NCBI RefSeq assembly: GCF_036549475.1 | Contig: NZ_JAZHLI010000024.1 | Location: forward strand, 1-64,000 | Direction: 5' to 3' | DNA from: Aurantimonas sp036549475 | Lineage (GTDB): Bacteria > Pseudomonadota > Alphaproteobacteria > Rhizobiales > Rhizobiaceae | Length of the DNA: 64,000 bases | Shown here: positions 16,636 to 26,133 of the stretch, in pieces | Layout of the letters: the number at the start of each line of letters is the position of its first letter | How positions within the stretch are numbered: position 1 is the stretch's first letter | The notes under the pieces: generated by a model | What the model was told of the DNA's origin: nothing | Databases searched by the model: none | What the model saw: the letters and a program-made list of their open reading frames with translations, nothing else | Position numbers and translations under genes: made by a program

Positions 16636-17420
16636 TGGGGGAGCCTTTCGAAGGCCGCGTCCCCTTCGGCGGGACGGTTGTTGTCGGCGCGCACGGGACG
16701 GCCGTCATCGTCGACATGCAGTCCGCATTCGCGCCTGGTCTCTTCTTCCCACCACCAGCGTCCGGCCCGCTCGGGCTCTCCCGGGCGGATGGCGCGGGTG
16801 CAGGGGGCGCAGCCGATCGACAGGAAGTTCTGCGCGTGCAGGGCGTTCACCGGCACGCCTTCGGCGGCGGTGAAGGCGGCGATGCGGTCGCGCGTCCAGT
16901 CGAAGATCGGGTTTGCCTTGACCAGCCCGCGGGCGCCGTCGAAGGACACGAAATCCATGTCGGAGCGGTTGGCCGACTGGTCGCGGCGCAGGCCGGTGAT
17001 CCAGCCCGCGGCGCCCGCCAACGCCCGCCCGAGCGGCTCGACCTTGCGCACGCCGCAGCAATTCTTGCGGAATTCCGGCGCGTAGTAGAAGCCGTCAATG
17101 CCCTGGTCGTCGACCAGCGCCTCGAGCGCCTCGGCCTGCGGGTACATCGCCTTGATGCGCCGGCCGTACTTTTCCTCGGTCTCGCGCCAGAGCGTGTAGG
17201 TCTCGGGAAACAGCCGGCCGGTGTCCAGCGTCTTCACCCGGATCGGCAGATCGTGGGTGAAGATCAGGTGGGTGATCATCTGGTCCTCGATGCCGAGGCT
17301 GGTAGTGAAGACGACGGGGCCATCGACGCGCTCGACCATCGCCTGCAGGCGTTCGAGCGGCGTCCGGCAGGCAAAGTCCCGGTTCAGCGTCGCGGCCAGG
17401 TCTGGCAGGGTCTCGGTCAT
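16632..17420 (-). CDS. cysH: APS reductase (iron-sulfur, plant/bacterial type)
   Basis: 262 residues. It has the TSLGIEDQ nucleotide-binding segment, the cysteine pairs KNCCGVRK and IGCAPCTRAI that ligate a [4Fe-4S] cluster, and the catalytic ECGLH near the C-terminus. The cluster cysteines indicate that APS rather than PAPS is the substrate, which fits the absence of an APS kinase domain on CysN. It lies 4 bases after the DUF934 gene and overlaps cysD. Confidence 0.95.
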   Translation of the reverse strand: MTETLPDLAATLNRDFACRTPLERLQAMVERVDGPVVFTTSLGIEDQMITHLIFTHDLPIRVKTLDTGRLFPETYTLWRETEEKYGRRIKAMYPQAEALEALVDDQGIDGFYYAPEFRKNCCGVRKVEPLGRALAGAAGWITGLRRDQSANRSDMDFVSFDGARGLVKANPIFDWTRDRIAAFTAAEGVPVNALHAQNFLSIGCAPCTRAIRPGEPERAGRWWWEEETRRECGLHVDDDGRPVRADNNRPAEGDAAFERLPQ

Positions 17421-17424
17421 CGTC

Positions 17425-17931
17425 TCATGCCTCGCGGGCGGCCAGCCGCTTCTGGAGGATGCTGCGGTCGTTCCCGTAGCCGTTCTGGTAGTGGCGGCTG
17501 ATCGTGTCCTTGGCCTCCATCCACTGCTGGACTGGCTGGCGGTTGGCCATGGTCTCGGGCAGTTCTACCTCGTCGAAGCCGCAGGCCAGCGCATCGGCGA
17601 ACTGGTCGGCGATCAGCGGACCGGACGCGCGCAGCGTGCCGGTGAAGCCCGCCCGGCGCAGGCGCTTGGCCAAAGACAGGCCGCGCCCGTCGGAGAAGGC
17701 CGGAAACTCCACCGCCACCAGATCCACAGTCTCCAGGAACGGCACGATCTCCTCGACCGGCGCGTGATTGGAGACCGACAGGCCAAAGCGGCGGTCGGCG
17801 AGTTGGCCCGCGGCGGCCTGGGCGAGAGCGAGCGGCACGATCACCCGATCGTTCGCTTCCAAGGCCGCCTCGAGGCTGTCGACGCGCCGATAGGTGTCCG
17901 GCGTTTCGCCGGTGCTGGCGATCAGGGTCAT
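17425..17931 (-). CDS. DUF934 sulfate-assimilation accessory protein
   Basis: 168 residues. DLVAVEFPAFSDGRGLSLAKRLR and the FADALACGFDEVEL segment are diagnostic of DUF934, which almost always sits with cysI in alpha- and betaproteobacteria. It is thought to help sulfite reduction, perhaps as an electron-transfer or assembly partner, but its role is unproved. It overlaps the cysI stop by 4 bases. Confidence 0.88.
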   Translation of the reverse strand: MTLIASTGETPDTYRRVDSLEAALEANDRVIVPLALAQAAAGQLADRRFGLSVSNHAPVEEIVPFLETVDLVAVEFPAFSDGRGLSLAKRLRRAGFTGTLRASGPLIADQFADALACGFDEVELPETMANRQPVQQWMEAKDTISRHYQNGYGNDRSILQKRLAAREA

Positions 17932-19616
17932 TCGGCAGGCTCCGTCGCCGCCTGCCGCGCAGCAATATAGGCGGTGAAGCCGGCCTTGAACGGCTCCAGA
18001 CCGGCACGGCGCACGGTCTGGATGAACTCCTCGCCGTCCTGGCGCTCGTCGAGATACACGGCGACGATGCTCTCGATGGCGCCCGGCACGTCCTCGGCGT
18101 CGATGCCGGGACCCAGACGCTCGCCGAGGGCAGCATTCTCCGTGGCGTCGCCGCCGACGGTGATCTGGTAGTTTTCCTTGCCGGCCTTCTCGAGGCCCAG
18201 AATGCCGATGGCGCCCACATGGTGGTGGCCGCAGGCATTGATGCAGCCCGAGATCTTGATGGGCAGGGGTCCGATGTCGCGCTGGCGGGCCTCGTCCTCG
18301 AAGGTGCGGGCGATCTCTTGGGCGATCGGGATCGACTTGGCCGTGGCCAGGGCACAATAATCGAGACCGGGGCAGGCGATGATGTCGGTGACGAGGCCGG
18401 CATTGGCCGTCGCCAGGCCCGCCGCCTTCAGCGCCGCATACACCGCCGGCACATCGTCCTTCTTCACGTAGGGAAGGACGAGGTTCTGCGCGTGGGTGAC
18501 GCGCAGCTCCGAAAGGGAATAGCGCTCGGCGATGTCGGCGAAGACGCGCATCTGCGCGTCGGACATGTCGCCCGGCACCTCGCCGATCGCCTTCAGGGAC
18601 ACGGTCAGCGCGATGTAGCCCGGCTGCTTGTGGGCAAAACCGTTCTGCTCGACGAAGCGGTCGAGGCCGGGATCGGCGCGCCGCGCGGCGTCCAGCGTCT
18701 CGGAGGTGTCCGGCAACGCTTCATACGCCGGCGGCGCGAAATAGGCGGCGATGCGCGCGACCTCTTCCTCGGGCGCGTTGACCGTGGGGCCGTCGAGCCG
18801 GGCGTATTCGGCCTCGACCCGGCGGCGGAATTCCTCCTCGCCGGTCTCGTGGACGAGGATCTTCACCCGCGCCTTGAACTTGTTGTCGCGCCGGCCTTCC
18901 GAATTGTAGACGCGCATGATCGCCTCGAGATAGGCGAGCAGCTCGTCCTTCGGCAGGAAGTCTCGGACGATCTTGCCGATCATCGGCGTGCGCCCGAGAC
19001 CGCCACCCACGACGACCTCGTAGCCGGGCTCGCCGGCGGGCCCGCGCTTCAGCTTCAGGCCGACGTCGTGCACCATGATCGCCGCTCGGTCGTGCTCGGC
19101 GCCGGTGACGGCGATCTTGAACTTACGCGGCAGCCAGGTGAATTCGGGATGCAGGCTCGACCACTGGCGGATCAGCTCGGCGGTCGGACGCGGATCCTCC
19201 ACCTCGTCGGCGGCGACACCGGAAAACTGGTCTGCCGTGACGTTACGGATGCAATTGCCCGAGGTCTGGATGCAGTGCATCTCGACGTCGGCGAGCTTGT
19301 CGAGGATCTCCGGCACGTCCTTCAGCTTCGGCCAGTTGAACTGCAGGTTCTGGCGCGTGGTGAAGTGGCCGTAGCCCTTGTCATAGGTCTCGGCGATGTC
19401 GGCGAGCTGGCGCAGCTGGTTCGAGCTCAGCGTGCCGTAGGGCACGGCGATGCGCAGCATGTAGGCGTGGAGCTGGAGATAGAGGCCGTTCTTCAGGCGC
19501 AGCGGCTTGAACTCGTCCTCCGAAAGCGAGCCATCCAGGCGCCGGGCCACCTGGCCGCGGAACTGGGCAACGCGTTCGCGTACGAACTCTTCGTCGAACT
19601 CGTCATAGCGATACAT
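17928..19616 (-). CDS. cysI: Sulfite reductase hemoprotein (siroheme, [4Fe-4S])
   Basis: 562 residues. The paired cluster/siroheme motifs are ACPGLDYCALA and SGCINACGHHHVG; two ferredoxin-like half domains begin KNGLYLQLHAYMLRI and KQPGYIALTVSL. It reduces sulfite to sulfide with six electrons. No CysJ flavoprotein is nearby, so ferredoxin or another donor (perhaps with DUF934 and DUF2849) is likely. Second gene of the operon; 79 bases follow the DUF2849 gene. Confidence 0.95.
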   Translation of the reverse strand: MYRYDEFDEEFVRERVAQFRGQVARRLDGSLSEDEFKPLRLKNGLYLQLHAYMLRIAVPYGTLSSNQLRQLADIAETYDKGYGHFTTRQNLQFNWPKLKDVPEILDKLADVEMHCIQTSGNCIRNVTADQFSGVAADEVEDPRPTAELIRQWSSLHPEFTWLPRKFKIAVTGAEHDRAAIMVHDVGLKLKRGPAGEPGYEVVVGGGLGRTPMIGKIVRDFLPKDELLAYLEAIMRVYNSEGRRDNKFKARVKILVHETGEEEFRRRVEAEYARLDGPTVNAPEEEVARIAAYFAPPAYEALPDTSETLDAARRADPGLDRFVEQNGFAHKQPGYIALTVSLKAIGEVPGDMSDAQMRVFADIAERYSLSELRVTHAQNLVLPYVKKDDVPAVYAALKAAGLATANAGLVTDIIACPGLDYCALATAKSIPIAQEIARTFEDEARQRDIGPLPIKISGCINACGHHHVGAIGILGLEKAGKENYQITVGGDATENAALGERLGPGIDAEDVPGAIESIVAVYLDERQDGEEFIQTVRRAGLEPFKAGFTAYIAARQAATEPAE

Positions 19617-19695
19617 GCTGTGTCCTCTTCAAGCTCGCCTTGGTGCCGGCCCGGCCGGCCGCCTCGTCACGGGTGGCGCGTGCTGCGCGCCGGTG

Positions 19696-20046
19696 TCAGG
19701 CGGGCGTGTCGTATTCGGCCTGCTTGCCCATGTCCGGATGGATCGACGGGCCCTTCTGGCGCATGGCGTCGCGGAAATGCCGGGCGACCGGCAGTCCGGA
19801 GCCGGCGATGTCGACGGGTACAAGATAGGGATCGACCACCAGATTGGCGGCTAGGGCCGCCTTGCCCTCGGCCTCCATGGCGTCGGCCGTCTCGGCATCG
19901 TAGGCAACGCGCGCCAGCGAAGGGTCGAGCGTCCAGCCCTTCGTGGTCAGGAAGACCACGTCGCCTTCCAGGAGATGATTGGCCATCACGATGGCCGGCA
20001 ACTTGTCGCCCCGGACCTTCGATCCTGCGCGGTGATCCTTCGCCAT
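19696..20046 (-). CDS. DUF2849 protein, first gene of the cys operon
   Basis: 116 residues. KVRGDKLPAIVMANHLLEGD and FLTTKGWTLDPSLARV identify DUF2849, a small soluble protein found just upstream of cysI in alphaproteobacteria; function unknown. The ATG at 20046 follows AAGGGAG at good distance. The operon promoter should lie in 20047-20240; I saw no convincing known box there. Confidence 0.85.
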   Translation of the reverse strand: MAKDHRAGSKVRGDKLPAIVMANHLLEGDVVFLTTKGWTLDPSLARVAYDAETADAMEAEGKAALAANLVVDPYLVPVDIAGSGLPVARHFRDAMRQKGPSIHPDMGKQAEYDTPA

Positions 20047-20240
20047 ATCGCATGCTCCCTTGAAGATCGGCCCGGAAGGCCCGGCAGCGTTCCACCTACA
20101 TAGGCGCATTCGATCCGGCGATCGGCGGCGGCCATTGCCAAGGGCTGGCGCGGGGAGGAAGAATTTGCTGCCGCAGGGCGCGGGGGCGATAGAATCGTTC
20201 CAGACGCCCCGCGAAGGGGCCCGATCGCGGCGCGGACGCC

Positions 20241-21491
20241 TCAGATCGGCTCACCCTGCAGGAGCCGCGGCGAAGCACCGGAGTGCAGCCCGGCAGCCTG
20301 GCCGATGAAGAAATCCTTCAGCCGCGGCGTGCGGTCGACCAGCGACAGGCCGAAGCTGCGCGCCGCGCGCAGGATGCCGCTGTCGTTGGAGAAGAGCCGG
20401 TTCAGGATGTCGGTGGTCACGCCCATCTGCACGGTGTCGAAGCGCCGCCAGCGCTGGTAGGTCTGCAGCGTGTCGAGGGCGCCGATGTCGAGACCGAGGC
20501 GGGCGGCCTCGACCACGGTCTCGGCCAGGGCTGCGGCGTCCTTGAAGCCCAGATTGAGCCCCTGGCCGGCGATCGGGTGGATGCCGTGGGCGGCGTCCCC
20601 GGCCAGCGCGACGCGCGGGCGCACGAAGTCGCGGGCGAGGGTCAGGCCGAGCGGGAAGGCCCGGCGGCCGCCCTCGACCGTCAGCGCGCCCAGCTTGTGG
20701 CCGAAGCGCTGCTCCAGTTCCAGCTCGAACATCATGTCGTCGGCGGCGATGAGGCGCTCGGCCTCGCGCGTCGGCTCGGTCCAGACCAGCGAGGAGCGAT
20801 TGCCCTTCAGCGGCAGGATGGCGAAGGGGCCGGAGGGCAGGAAATGCTCCTCGGCGCGGCCGTTGTGCGGGCGTTCGTGGGCGACGGTGACGACGATGCC
20901 CGACTGGCCGTAATCCCAGTGGACGGTGCCGATGCCGGCCATGTCGCGGATGGCCGAGCGCACACCGTCGCAGGCGACGAGAAGCCGCGCCTCGATGGCG
21001 CCGCCGGTGGCGAATTTCACGCCGATCGACGCGGTCTTCGGGTCGATGCCGGACACGGCCGTGCCGGGACGGATCGCGATGCCGAGAGCGGCGGCGCGCT
21101 TGCGCAGGGCGCCGTTGAGCGCGACATTCGGCAGCATGTGGGCGAAGGGCTCGCCCGGCCGCGCCTCGCCGCCGAAGGTCAGGAACACCGGCCGAACCGG
21201 ATCGGAGGTGCGGGAATCGGTGACGATCATCTCGGTGATCGGCTGCGCCTCGTCGGCCACGTCCTGCCAGATGCCGAGCTGCTCCAGCATGCGGATCGCG
21301 GCGGCGGCAACGGCCGAGGCGCGGCCGTCGCGCTGCCAGACGCCCTCGGGCGCGGCATCGACAAGGACGATCTTCAGCCACGGCGCCGCGTCTGCGATCG
21401 CCACCGCCGTGGTCAGGCCGACATAGCCGGCACCGGCGACGACGATGTCGGCGTGCTCGATCGGGGATTCGGCGAGAGTGTCGTCGGACAT
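20241..21491 (-). CDS. UbiH/UbiF/COQ6-family FAD monooxygenase
   Basis: 416 residues. FAD fingerprints: VAGAGYVGLTTAVAIAD, the LLVACDGVRSAIRDMAG segment, and VALAGDAAHGIHPIAGQGLNLGFKD. These enzymes hydroxylate the ubiquinone ring; which position is served here cannot be told from sequence. Divergent from tesB across ~140 bases, an arrangement I know from rhizobia. Confidence 0.88.
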   Translation of the reverse strand: MSDDTLAESPIEHADIVVAGAGYVGLTTAVAIADAAPWLKIVLVDAAPEGVWQRDGRASAVAAAAIRMLEQLGIWQDVADEAQPITEMIVTDSRTSDPVRPVFLTFGGEARPGEPFAHMLPNVALNGALRKRAAALGIAIRPGTAVSGIDPKTASIGVKFATGGAIEARLLVACDGVRSAIRDMAGIGTVHWDYGQSGIVVTVAHERPHNGRAEEHFLPSGPFAILPLKGNRSSLVWTEPTREAERLIAADDMMFELELEQRFGHKLGALTVEGGRRAFPLGLTLARDFVRPRVALAGDAAHGIHPIAGQGLNLGFKDAAALAETVVEAARLGLDIGALDTLQTYQRWRRFDTVQMGVTTDILNRLFSNDSGILRAARSFGLSLVDRTPRLKDFFIGQAAGLHSGASPRLLQGEPI

Positions 21492-21634
21492 GCAAGGCTC
21501 CTGATATCGCGCACGCGCGCGGACGCAGCGGGGCAGACTCGATCCGAAACCGGTTGACCATCTGCCGGTTTCTGGTGCAACGCCGGATCAGGCGACGGGC
21601 GGCGGATCTGTCCCCCTACAGGAGTGAATCTAGG

Positions 21635-22507
21635 ATGACCGAGGCCGTTGAAAAGCTCCTCCAGACCCTCGACCTGGAGCGGATCGAGGAGAACCTCTTC
21701 CGCGGCACCAGCCCGGACCAGAGCTGGCAGCGGGTCTTCGGCGGCCAGGTGATCGCCCAGGCGCTGGTCGCCGCCCAGCGCACGGTGCCCGCCGACCGCT
21801 TCTGCCATTCGCTGCATTCCTACTTCATGCGGCCGGGCGATCCGGCGACACCGATCATCTACGATGTCGACCGGATCCGCGACGGCGGCTCCTTCACCAC
21901 CCGCCGCGTCGTCGCCATCCAGCATGGCCACGCGATCTTCTCGCTCTCGGCCTCGTTCCAGAAGGACGAGGAGGGGCTCGACCACCAGGCGACCATGCCG
22001 GACGTGCCGGGGCCGGACGAGGTGCCCCACGGCGAGGACCTCAACCAGACCATCCTGAAACGGGCGCCGGAAGCCGTGCGCCGGTACTGGGAGCGGCCCC
22101 GGCCGATCGAGTTCCGGCCGATCTCCTTCGATCATTACCTGACGCAGGAGAAGCTGGAGCCGGTACAGCGGGTCTGGGTCCGATGCCCGGGCGAGATCGG
22201 AGACGACCGGGCGCTGAACGCGGCGGTGCTGGCCTATCTGTCGGACATGACCCTGCTCGACACCTCGCTCTTCGCCCATGGGCTGTCGGTCTTCGACAAG
22301 CGCATCCAGGCGGCCAGCCTCGACCACGCCATGTGGTTCCACCGGCCAATGCGGGTTTCCGACTGGCTGCTCTATGCCCAGGACAGCCCGTCCTCGTCGG
22401 GGGCACGGGGCCTCACCCGCGGCTCGCTCTATTCGGCCGACGGCATCCTGACCGCTTCGGTCGCACAGGAAGGCCTGATCCGCCCGCGCCGCGAGCCGTC
22501 TGCCTAG
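21635..22507 (+). CDS. tesB: Acyl-CoA thioesterase II
   Basis: 290 residues, the double hot-dog fold. FRGTSPDQSWQRVFGGQVIAQ, HSLHSYFMRPGD and RRVVAIQHGHAIFSL mark the N-terminal half; the catalytic Asp in LSDMTLLDTS, the Thr region and Gln in TASVAQEGL mark the C-terminal half. It hydrolyses medium and long acyl-CoAs. The ATG at 21635 is chosen (AGGAGTGAATCTAGG upstream). The longer frame adds arginine-rich non-family residues. Confidence 0.94.
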   Translation: MTEAVEKLLQTLDLERIEENLFRGTSPDQSWQRVFGGQVIAQALVAAQRTVPADRFCHSLHSYFMRPGDPATPIIYDVDRIRDGGSFTTRRVVAIQHGHAIFSLSASFQKDEEGLDHQATMPDVPGPDEVPHGEDLNQTILKRAPEAVRRYWERPRPIEFRPISFDHYLTQEKLEPVQRVWVRCPGEIGDDRALNAAVLAYLSDMTLLDTSLFAHGLSVFDKRIQAASLDHAMWFHRPMRVSDWLLYAQDSPSSSGARGLTRGSLYSADGILTASVAQEGLIRPRREPSA

Positions 22508-22530
22508 AAATTCATCAAATTTTCCCGTTT

Positions 22531-22547
22531 TGCACGCAGATTGTGCT
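22531..22547 (+). promoter_or_regulatory. NtrC enhancer site upstream of glnK-amtB
   Basis: TGCACGCAGATTGTGCT has the GCAC-N7-GTGC dyad of NtrC boxes. It lies about 90 bases upstream of the sigma-54 promoter at 22635, the usual distance for an enhancer. Confidence 0.75.
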
Positions 22548-22634
22548 GGCCGGGCGGCGAAGGTCTGCCTGAAAAAATGGCGGCGGACCTACCTTGCCCG
22601 GAAAAATCGCGCAAGGAGCGCCTGCGCGCGCCAA

Positions 22635-22652
22635 TTGGCACGGACCTTGTTT
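22635..22652 (+). promoter_or_regulatory. Sigma-54 (RpoN) promoter of glnK-amtB
   Basis: TTGGCACGGACCTTGTTT matches the -24/-12 consensus (TGGCACG-N4-TTG). It lies 95 bases upstream of the glnK ATG, so glnK-amtB is expected to be induced by NtrC under nitrogen limitation. Confidence 0.85.
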
Positions 22653-22746
22653 CCTTAAAGACAGTCAACCGTCGGGCGCATGACGCTCCCGGCATTCGCT
22701 GGCTCAACTCGGCGGTGCTCCCAGCCGCCCAAGGTTCGAGGTGAAC

Positions 22747-23085
22747 ATGAAAATCGTGATGGCGATCATCAAGCCATTCAAGCTGGACGAGGTGCGCGAA
22801 GCACTGACCGGCATAGGCGTCCAGGGCCTGACGGTCACCGAGGTCAAGGGATACGGGCGCCAGAAGGGCCACACCGAGATCTACCGCGGCACCGAATATG
22901 CCGTCAGCTTCCTGCCGAAGCTCAAGATCGAGGTCGCGGTCGCGGTCGACCTGGTCGAGCGGACGGTGGAGGCCATCCAGGCTGCTGCCAAGACCGGCCA
23001 GATCGGCGACGGCAAGATCTTCGTCTTCGGCATCGATCAGGCGGTCCGCATCCGGACCGGCGAAGTCGACGTCAACGCACTTTGA
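22747..23085 (+). CDS. glnK: PII signal-transduction protein GlnK
   Basis: 112 residues, complete PII fold. MKIVMAIIKPFKLDEVREAL is the family start; the T-loop carries the uridylylation site Tyr51 in YRGTEYAV; the C-terminal GDGKIFVFGIDQAVRIRTGE closes the nucleotide site. It senses 2-oxoglutarate and ATP/ADP, and unmodified GlnK blocks AmtB. The ATG at 22747 is used, with GAGGTG upstream; a GTG two codons earlier is less likely. It lies 17 bases before amtB. Confidence 0.96.
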   Translation: MKIVMAIIKPFKLDEVREALTGIGVQGLTVTEVKGYGRQKGHTEIYRGTEYAVSFLPKLKIEVAVAVDLVERTVEAIQAAAKTGQIGDGKIFVFGIDQAVRIRTGEVDVNAL

Positions 23086-23102
23086 GAGGAAGCGACCGGA
23101 CC

Positions 23103-24473
23103 ATGAAGTTCACGAAACTCCTATTCACCGCCGGCACGCTGACCGGCCTGGCGGCCACCGCCGCCTTCGCCCAGGACGCCGCACCCGCGGCCGTCGAAGC
23201 GGCGGGACAGGGCTCCGGGGCTGCCGCGGCAGCCGTCGCCTACGCTGCCGAGCCGAATGTCGCCTACATCTTCAACACCTTGCTGTTCCTCATCGGCGGC
23301 TTCCTGGTGATGTGGATGGCGGCCGGCTTCGCCATGCTCGAGGCCGGCCTCGTGCGTTCCAAGAACGTCTCGATGCAGTGCCTGAAGAACATCGCGCTCT
23401 ATTCCATCGCCGGCATCATGTACTGGATCGTCGGCTACAACCTCATGTATACGGGCGTCGACGGCGGCTATTTCGGCTCCTTCGGCACCTACAGCTTCGA
23501 TCCGGTGGGCGGCAACAACCTGGCGACCGGCTATTCGACGGCCTCCGACTGGTTCTTCCAGATGGTGTTCGTGGCCACCGCCGCTTCGATCGTTTCCGGC
23601 ACGCTGGCCGAGCGCATCAAGCTGTGGCCGTTCCTCGCCTTCACCGTCATCCTGACCGGCTTCATCTACCCGATCGCCGGTTCCTGGCAGTGGGGCGCAG
23701 GCTGGCTCTCGGTGATGGGCTTCTCCGACTTCGCCGGTTCCACCCTCGTCCATTCGGTCGGTGGCTGGGCCGCGCTGGCGGGCGCGCTGCTCCTGGGTGC
23801 ACGCAAGGGCCGCTTTGCCGCTGACGGCCGCGGCGTGGCAATGCCGGGTTCGTCGATCCCGCTGGCGACGCTGGGTACGTTCATCCTGTGGCTCGGCTGG
23901 TTCGGCTTCAACGGTGCCTCGCAGCTCGCCATGGGCACGATCAGCGACGTCTCCGATGTCTCGCGGATCTTCGCCAACACCAACCTGGCCGCTGCCGGTG
24001 GCGTGGTGGCCGCGATGATCCTCCTGCAGGTCGTCTACAAGCGGGTCGACGTGACCATGGTGCTGAACGGCGCCCTGGCAGGCCTCGTGTCGATCACCGC
24101 CGAGCCGCTGCAGCCGTCGCCGCTGGCGGCGATCCTGATCGGTGCCGTCGGTGGCGTGATCGTGGTCTTCGCGGTGCCGCTGCTCGACAAGCTGAAGATC
24201 GACGACGTGGTGGGCGCCATCCCGGTCCATCTCCTCGCCGGCATCTGGGGCACCATGGCCGTGCCGCTGACCAATGCGGAGACGAGCTTCACCGTGCAGT
24301 TCATCGGCGTCCTCGCCTACGGTGTCTTCACCTTCGTCGTCAGCCTCGTCATCTGGGCGATCCTGAAGGCGGTGATGGGCATCCGTGTCAGCGAGGAGGA
24401 AGAGGCCCTCGGCCTTGACCGCACCGAGGTGGGCGTCGAGGCCTACCCGGAATTCTCGGTCGGCCGCGCCTGA
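23103..24473 (+). CDS. amtB: Ammonium transporter, glnK-linked
   Basis: 456 residues. A signal-like N-terminus (cleavage near AAFAQDA) and an Ala/Gly-rich periplasmic segment are followed by eleven helices. The pore has the conserved Asp and first twin His in FSDFAGSTLVHSVGG, and the second His in AIPVHLLAGIWG. It conducts ammonium and is gated by GlnK. Co-transcribed with glnK from the sigma-54 promoter and closed by a terminator. It diverges in sequence from the second amtB at 24752, so the two are not a recent duplication. Confidence 0.95.
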   Translation: MKFTKLLFTAGTLTGLAATAAFAQDAAPAAVEAAGQGSGAAAAAVAYAAEPNVAYIFNTLLFLIGGFLVMWMAAGFAMLEAGLVRSKNVSMQCLKNIALYSIAGIMYWIVGYNLMYTGVDGGYFGSFGTYSFDPVGGNNLATGYSTASDWFFQMVFVATAASIVSGTLAERIKLWPFLAFTVILTGFIYPIAGSWQWGAGWLSVMGFSDFAGSTLVHSVGGWAALAGALLLGARKGRFAADGRGVAMPGSSIPLATLGTFILWLGWFGFNGASQLAMGTISDVSDVSRIFANTNLAAAGGVVAAMILLQVVYKRVDVTMVLNGALAGLVSITAEPLQPSPLAAILIGAVGGVIVVFAVPLLDKLKIDDVVGAIPVHLLAGIWGTMAVPLTNAETSFTVQFIGVLAYGVFTFVVSLVIWAILKAVMGIRVSEEEEALGLDRTEVGVEAYPEFSVGRA

Positions 24474-24499
24474 ACCAGGACTGCCACGCATGATGAGAA

Positions 24500-24523
24500 G
24501 GGGGCCCGCGCGGCCCCCTTTTT
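24500..24523 (+). terminator. Terminator of glnK-amtB
   Basis: The stem GGGGGCC / GGCCCCC with a 5-base loop is followed by TTTTT. Confidence 0.88.
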
Positions 24524-24666
24524 CGCGTCTGGCGCAGGCCATCTCACGGGTCATCGCTCTGCCTGAATAACCAGCACCCTGCTTACCTGGCAGGCAGATT
24601 CCGACCGCTTGGCCGCAGCGAGGCGCGGCATCGGCCATTCCGCAGCCGGCAGCCGCACGACCTGAA

Positions 24667-24684
24667 ATGGCACGACTTTTGATT
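24667..24684 (+). promoter_or_regulatory. Sigma-54 promoter of the second amtB
   Basis: ATGGCACGACTTTTGATT fits TGGCACG-N4-TTG with correct 10-base GG-TG spacing, 68 bases upstream of the ATG at 24752. I could not identify a convincing NtrC box beside it. Confidence 0.75.
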
Positions 24685-24751
24685 GTCTGCGGCGGGGAAC
24701 GCCTTGACGTTCCCGGCCCGTCCTCTGGTGCGTTCTGGAAAGTAGACCGAC

Positions 24752-26110
24752 ATGGTGTCCATCCCCCGCTTATCCCGACAGATATCCACCCTTGCCGCCG
24801 GGCTTGGCCTCGCCGCCGCCCTTGCGGTGCCGGCGCTGGCGCAGGACGCGACGGTAGCCGACGCGGCCGCGGCCCCCGTGATCGACAAGGGCGACGTCGC
24901 CTGGATGATGACGGCGACGCTCCTGGTGCTGTTCATGACCCTGCCGGGCCTGGCGCTGTTCTATGGCGGCCTGGTGCGCGCCAAGAACATGCTGTCGGTG
25001 CTGATGCAGTGCACGATCATTGCCGGGGTGGTGATGATCGTCTGGGTGGCCTGGGGCTATTCCATGGCCTTCGGGGGCGGCACTAGCCCCTACTGGGGCG
25101 GCTTGGGCAAGCTGTTCCTGGCCGGCGTGACGGTCGATTCCACGGCCGCGACCTTCACCGACGGCGTCGCGTTGCCCGAATATCTGTTCATCGCCTTCCA
25201 GATGACCTTTGCGGTCATCACTCCGGCGCTGATCGTCGGTGCCTTCGCCGAGCGCATCAAGTTCTCGGCCGTCGTGCTGTTCACCATCCTGTGGGTGACG
25301 CTGGTCTATTTCCCGATCGCCCACATGGTGTGGGACAGTTCGGGCCTGATCTTCAACTGGGGTGCGCTCGACTTCGCCGGCGGCACCGTTGTTCATGTGA
25401 ATGCCGGAATCGCGGCCCTTGTCGGCTGCCTGTTCGTCGGCAAGCGCGCCGGGCTCGGCCGCGACATGATGGCTCCGCATTCGATGACGCTGACCATGGT
25501 CGGTGCCTCGATCCTGTGGGTCGGCTGGTTCGGCTTCAATGCCGGCTCCAACCTGGAATCGACTGCCGGCGCGGTGCTGGCCATGCTCAACACCTTCACC
25601 GCCACGGCCGGCGCGCTGGTCGCCTGGTGCGTGATCGAGACCATGATGCGGGGCAAGGCCTCGATGCTGGGCGCTGCGTCCGGCATCGTGGCGGGTCTCG
25701 TCGCCGTCACGCCGGCCTGCGGCACGGTCGGGCCGGTCGGCGCCATCGTCCTGGGCGCGATTGCCAGCGGTATCTGCTATTTCTTCGTGGGTGTCGTGAA
25801 GAACAAGCTCGGCTATGACGACAGCCTCGACGTCTTCGGCATTCACGGCGTCGGCGGCATCGTCGGGGCGATCGGCACCGGCATCTTCACCGCGCCCTGG
25901 CTGGGCGGCACCGGCGGCGAGGATTTCTCCATCGTCGCCCAGACCACGACCCAGATCTGGGCGGTCCTCGTCACCATCGTGTGGTGCGGCGTCATCTCGG
26001 CGATTCTCTACAAGGTCGTCGACATGACCATCGGGCTGCGCCCGTCGGCCGATGCCGAGCGCCAGGGGCTCGACCTCTCCTATCACGGCGAGGTCGCCTA
26101 CCACTCCTGA
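24752..26110 (+). CDS. amtB: Ammonium transporter, second copy
   Basis: 452 residues. A signal peptide ends VPALAQD. The pore signatures are LDFAGGTVVHVNAGIAALVG (first His) and FGIHGVGGIVGA (second His); LFYGGLVRAKNMLSVLMQ lies in helix 1. It has no own glnK but a sigma-54 promoter and terminator of its own, so it is probably a nitrogen-limitation gene controlled together with the neighbouring glnK-amtB. This copy is the more E. coli-like of the two. Confidence 0.95.
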   Translation: MVSIPRLSRQISTLAAGLGLAAALAVPALAQDATVADAAAAPVIDKGDVAWMMTATLLVLFMTLPGLALFYGGLVRAKNMLSVLMQCTIIAGVVMIVWVAWGYSMAFGGGTSPYWGGLGKLFLAGVTVDSTAATFTDGVALPEYLFIAFQMTFAVITPALIVGAFAERIKFSAVVLFTILWVTLVYFPIAHMVWDSSGLIFNWGALDFAGGTVVHVNAGIAALVGCLFVGKRAGLGRDMMAPHSMTLTMVGASILWVGWFGFNAGSNLESTAGAVLAMLNTFTATAGALVAWCVIETMMRGKASMLGAASGIVAGLVAVTPACGTVGPVGAIVLGAIASGICYFFVGVVKNKLGYDDSLDVFGIHGVGGIVGAIGTGIFTAPWLGGTGGEDFSIVAQTTTQIWAVLVTIVWCGVISAILYKVVDMTIGLRPSADAERQGLDLSYHGEVAYHS

Positions 26111-26133
26111 GCCATCACGCCGGCGCGTTTTGC

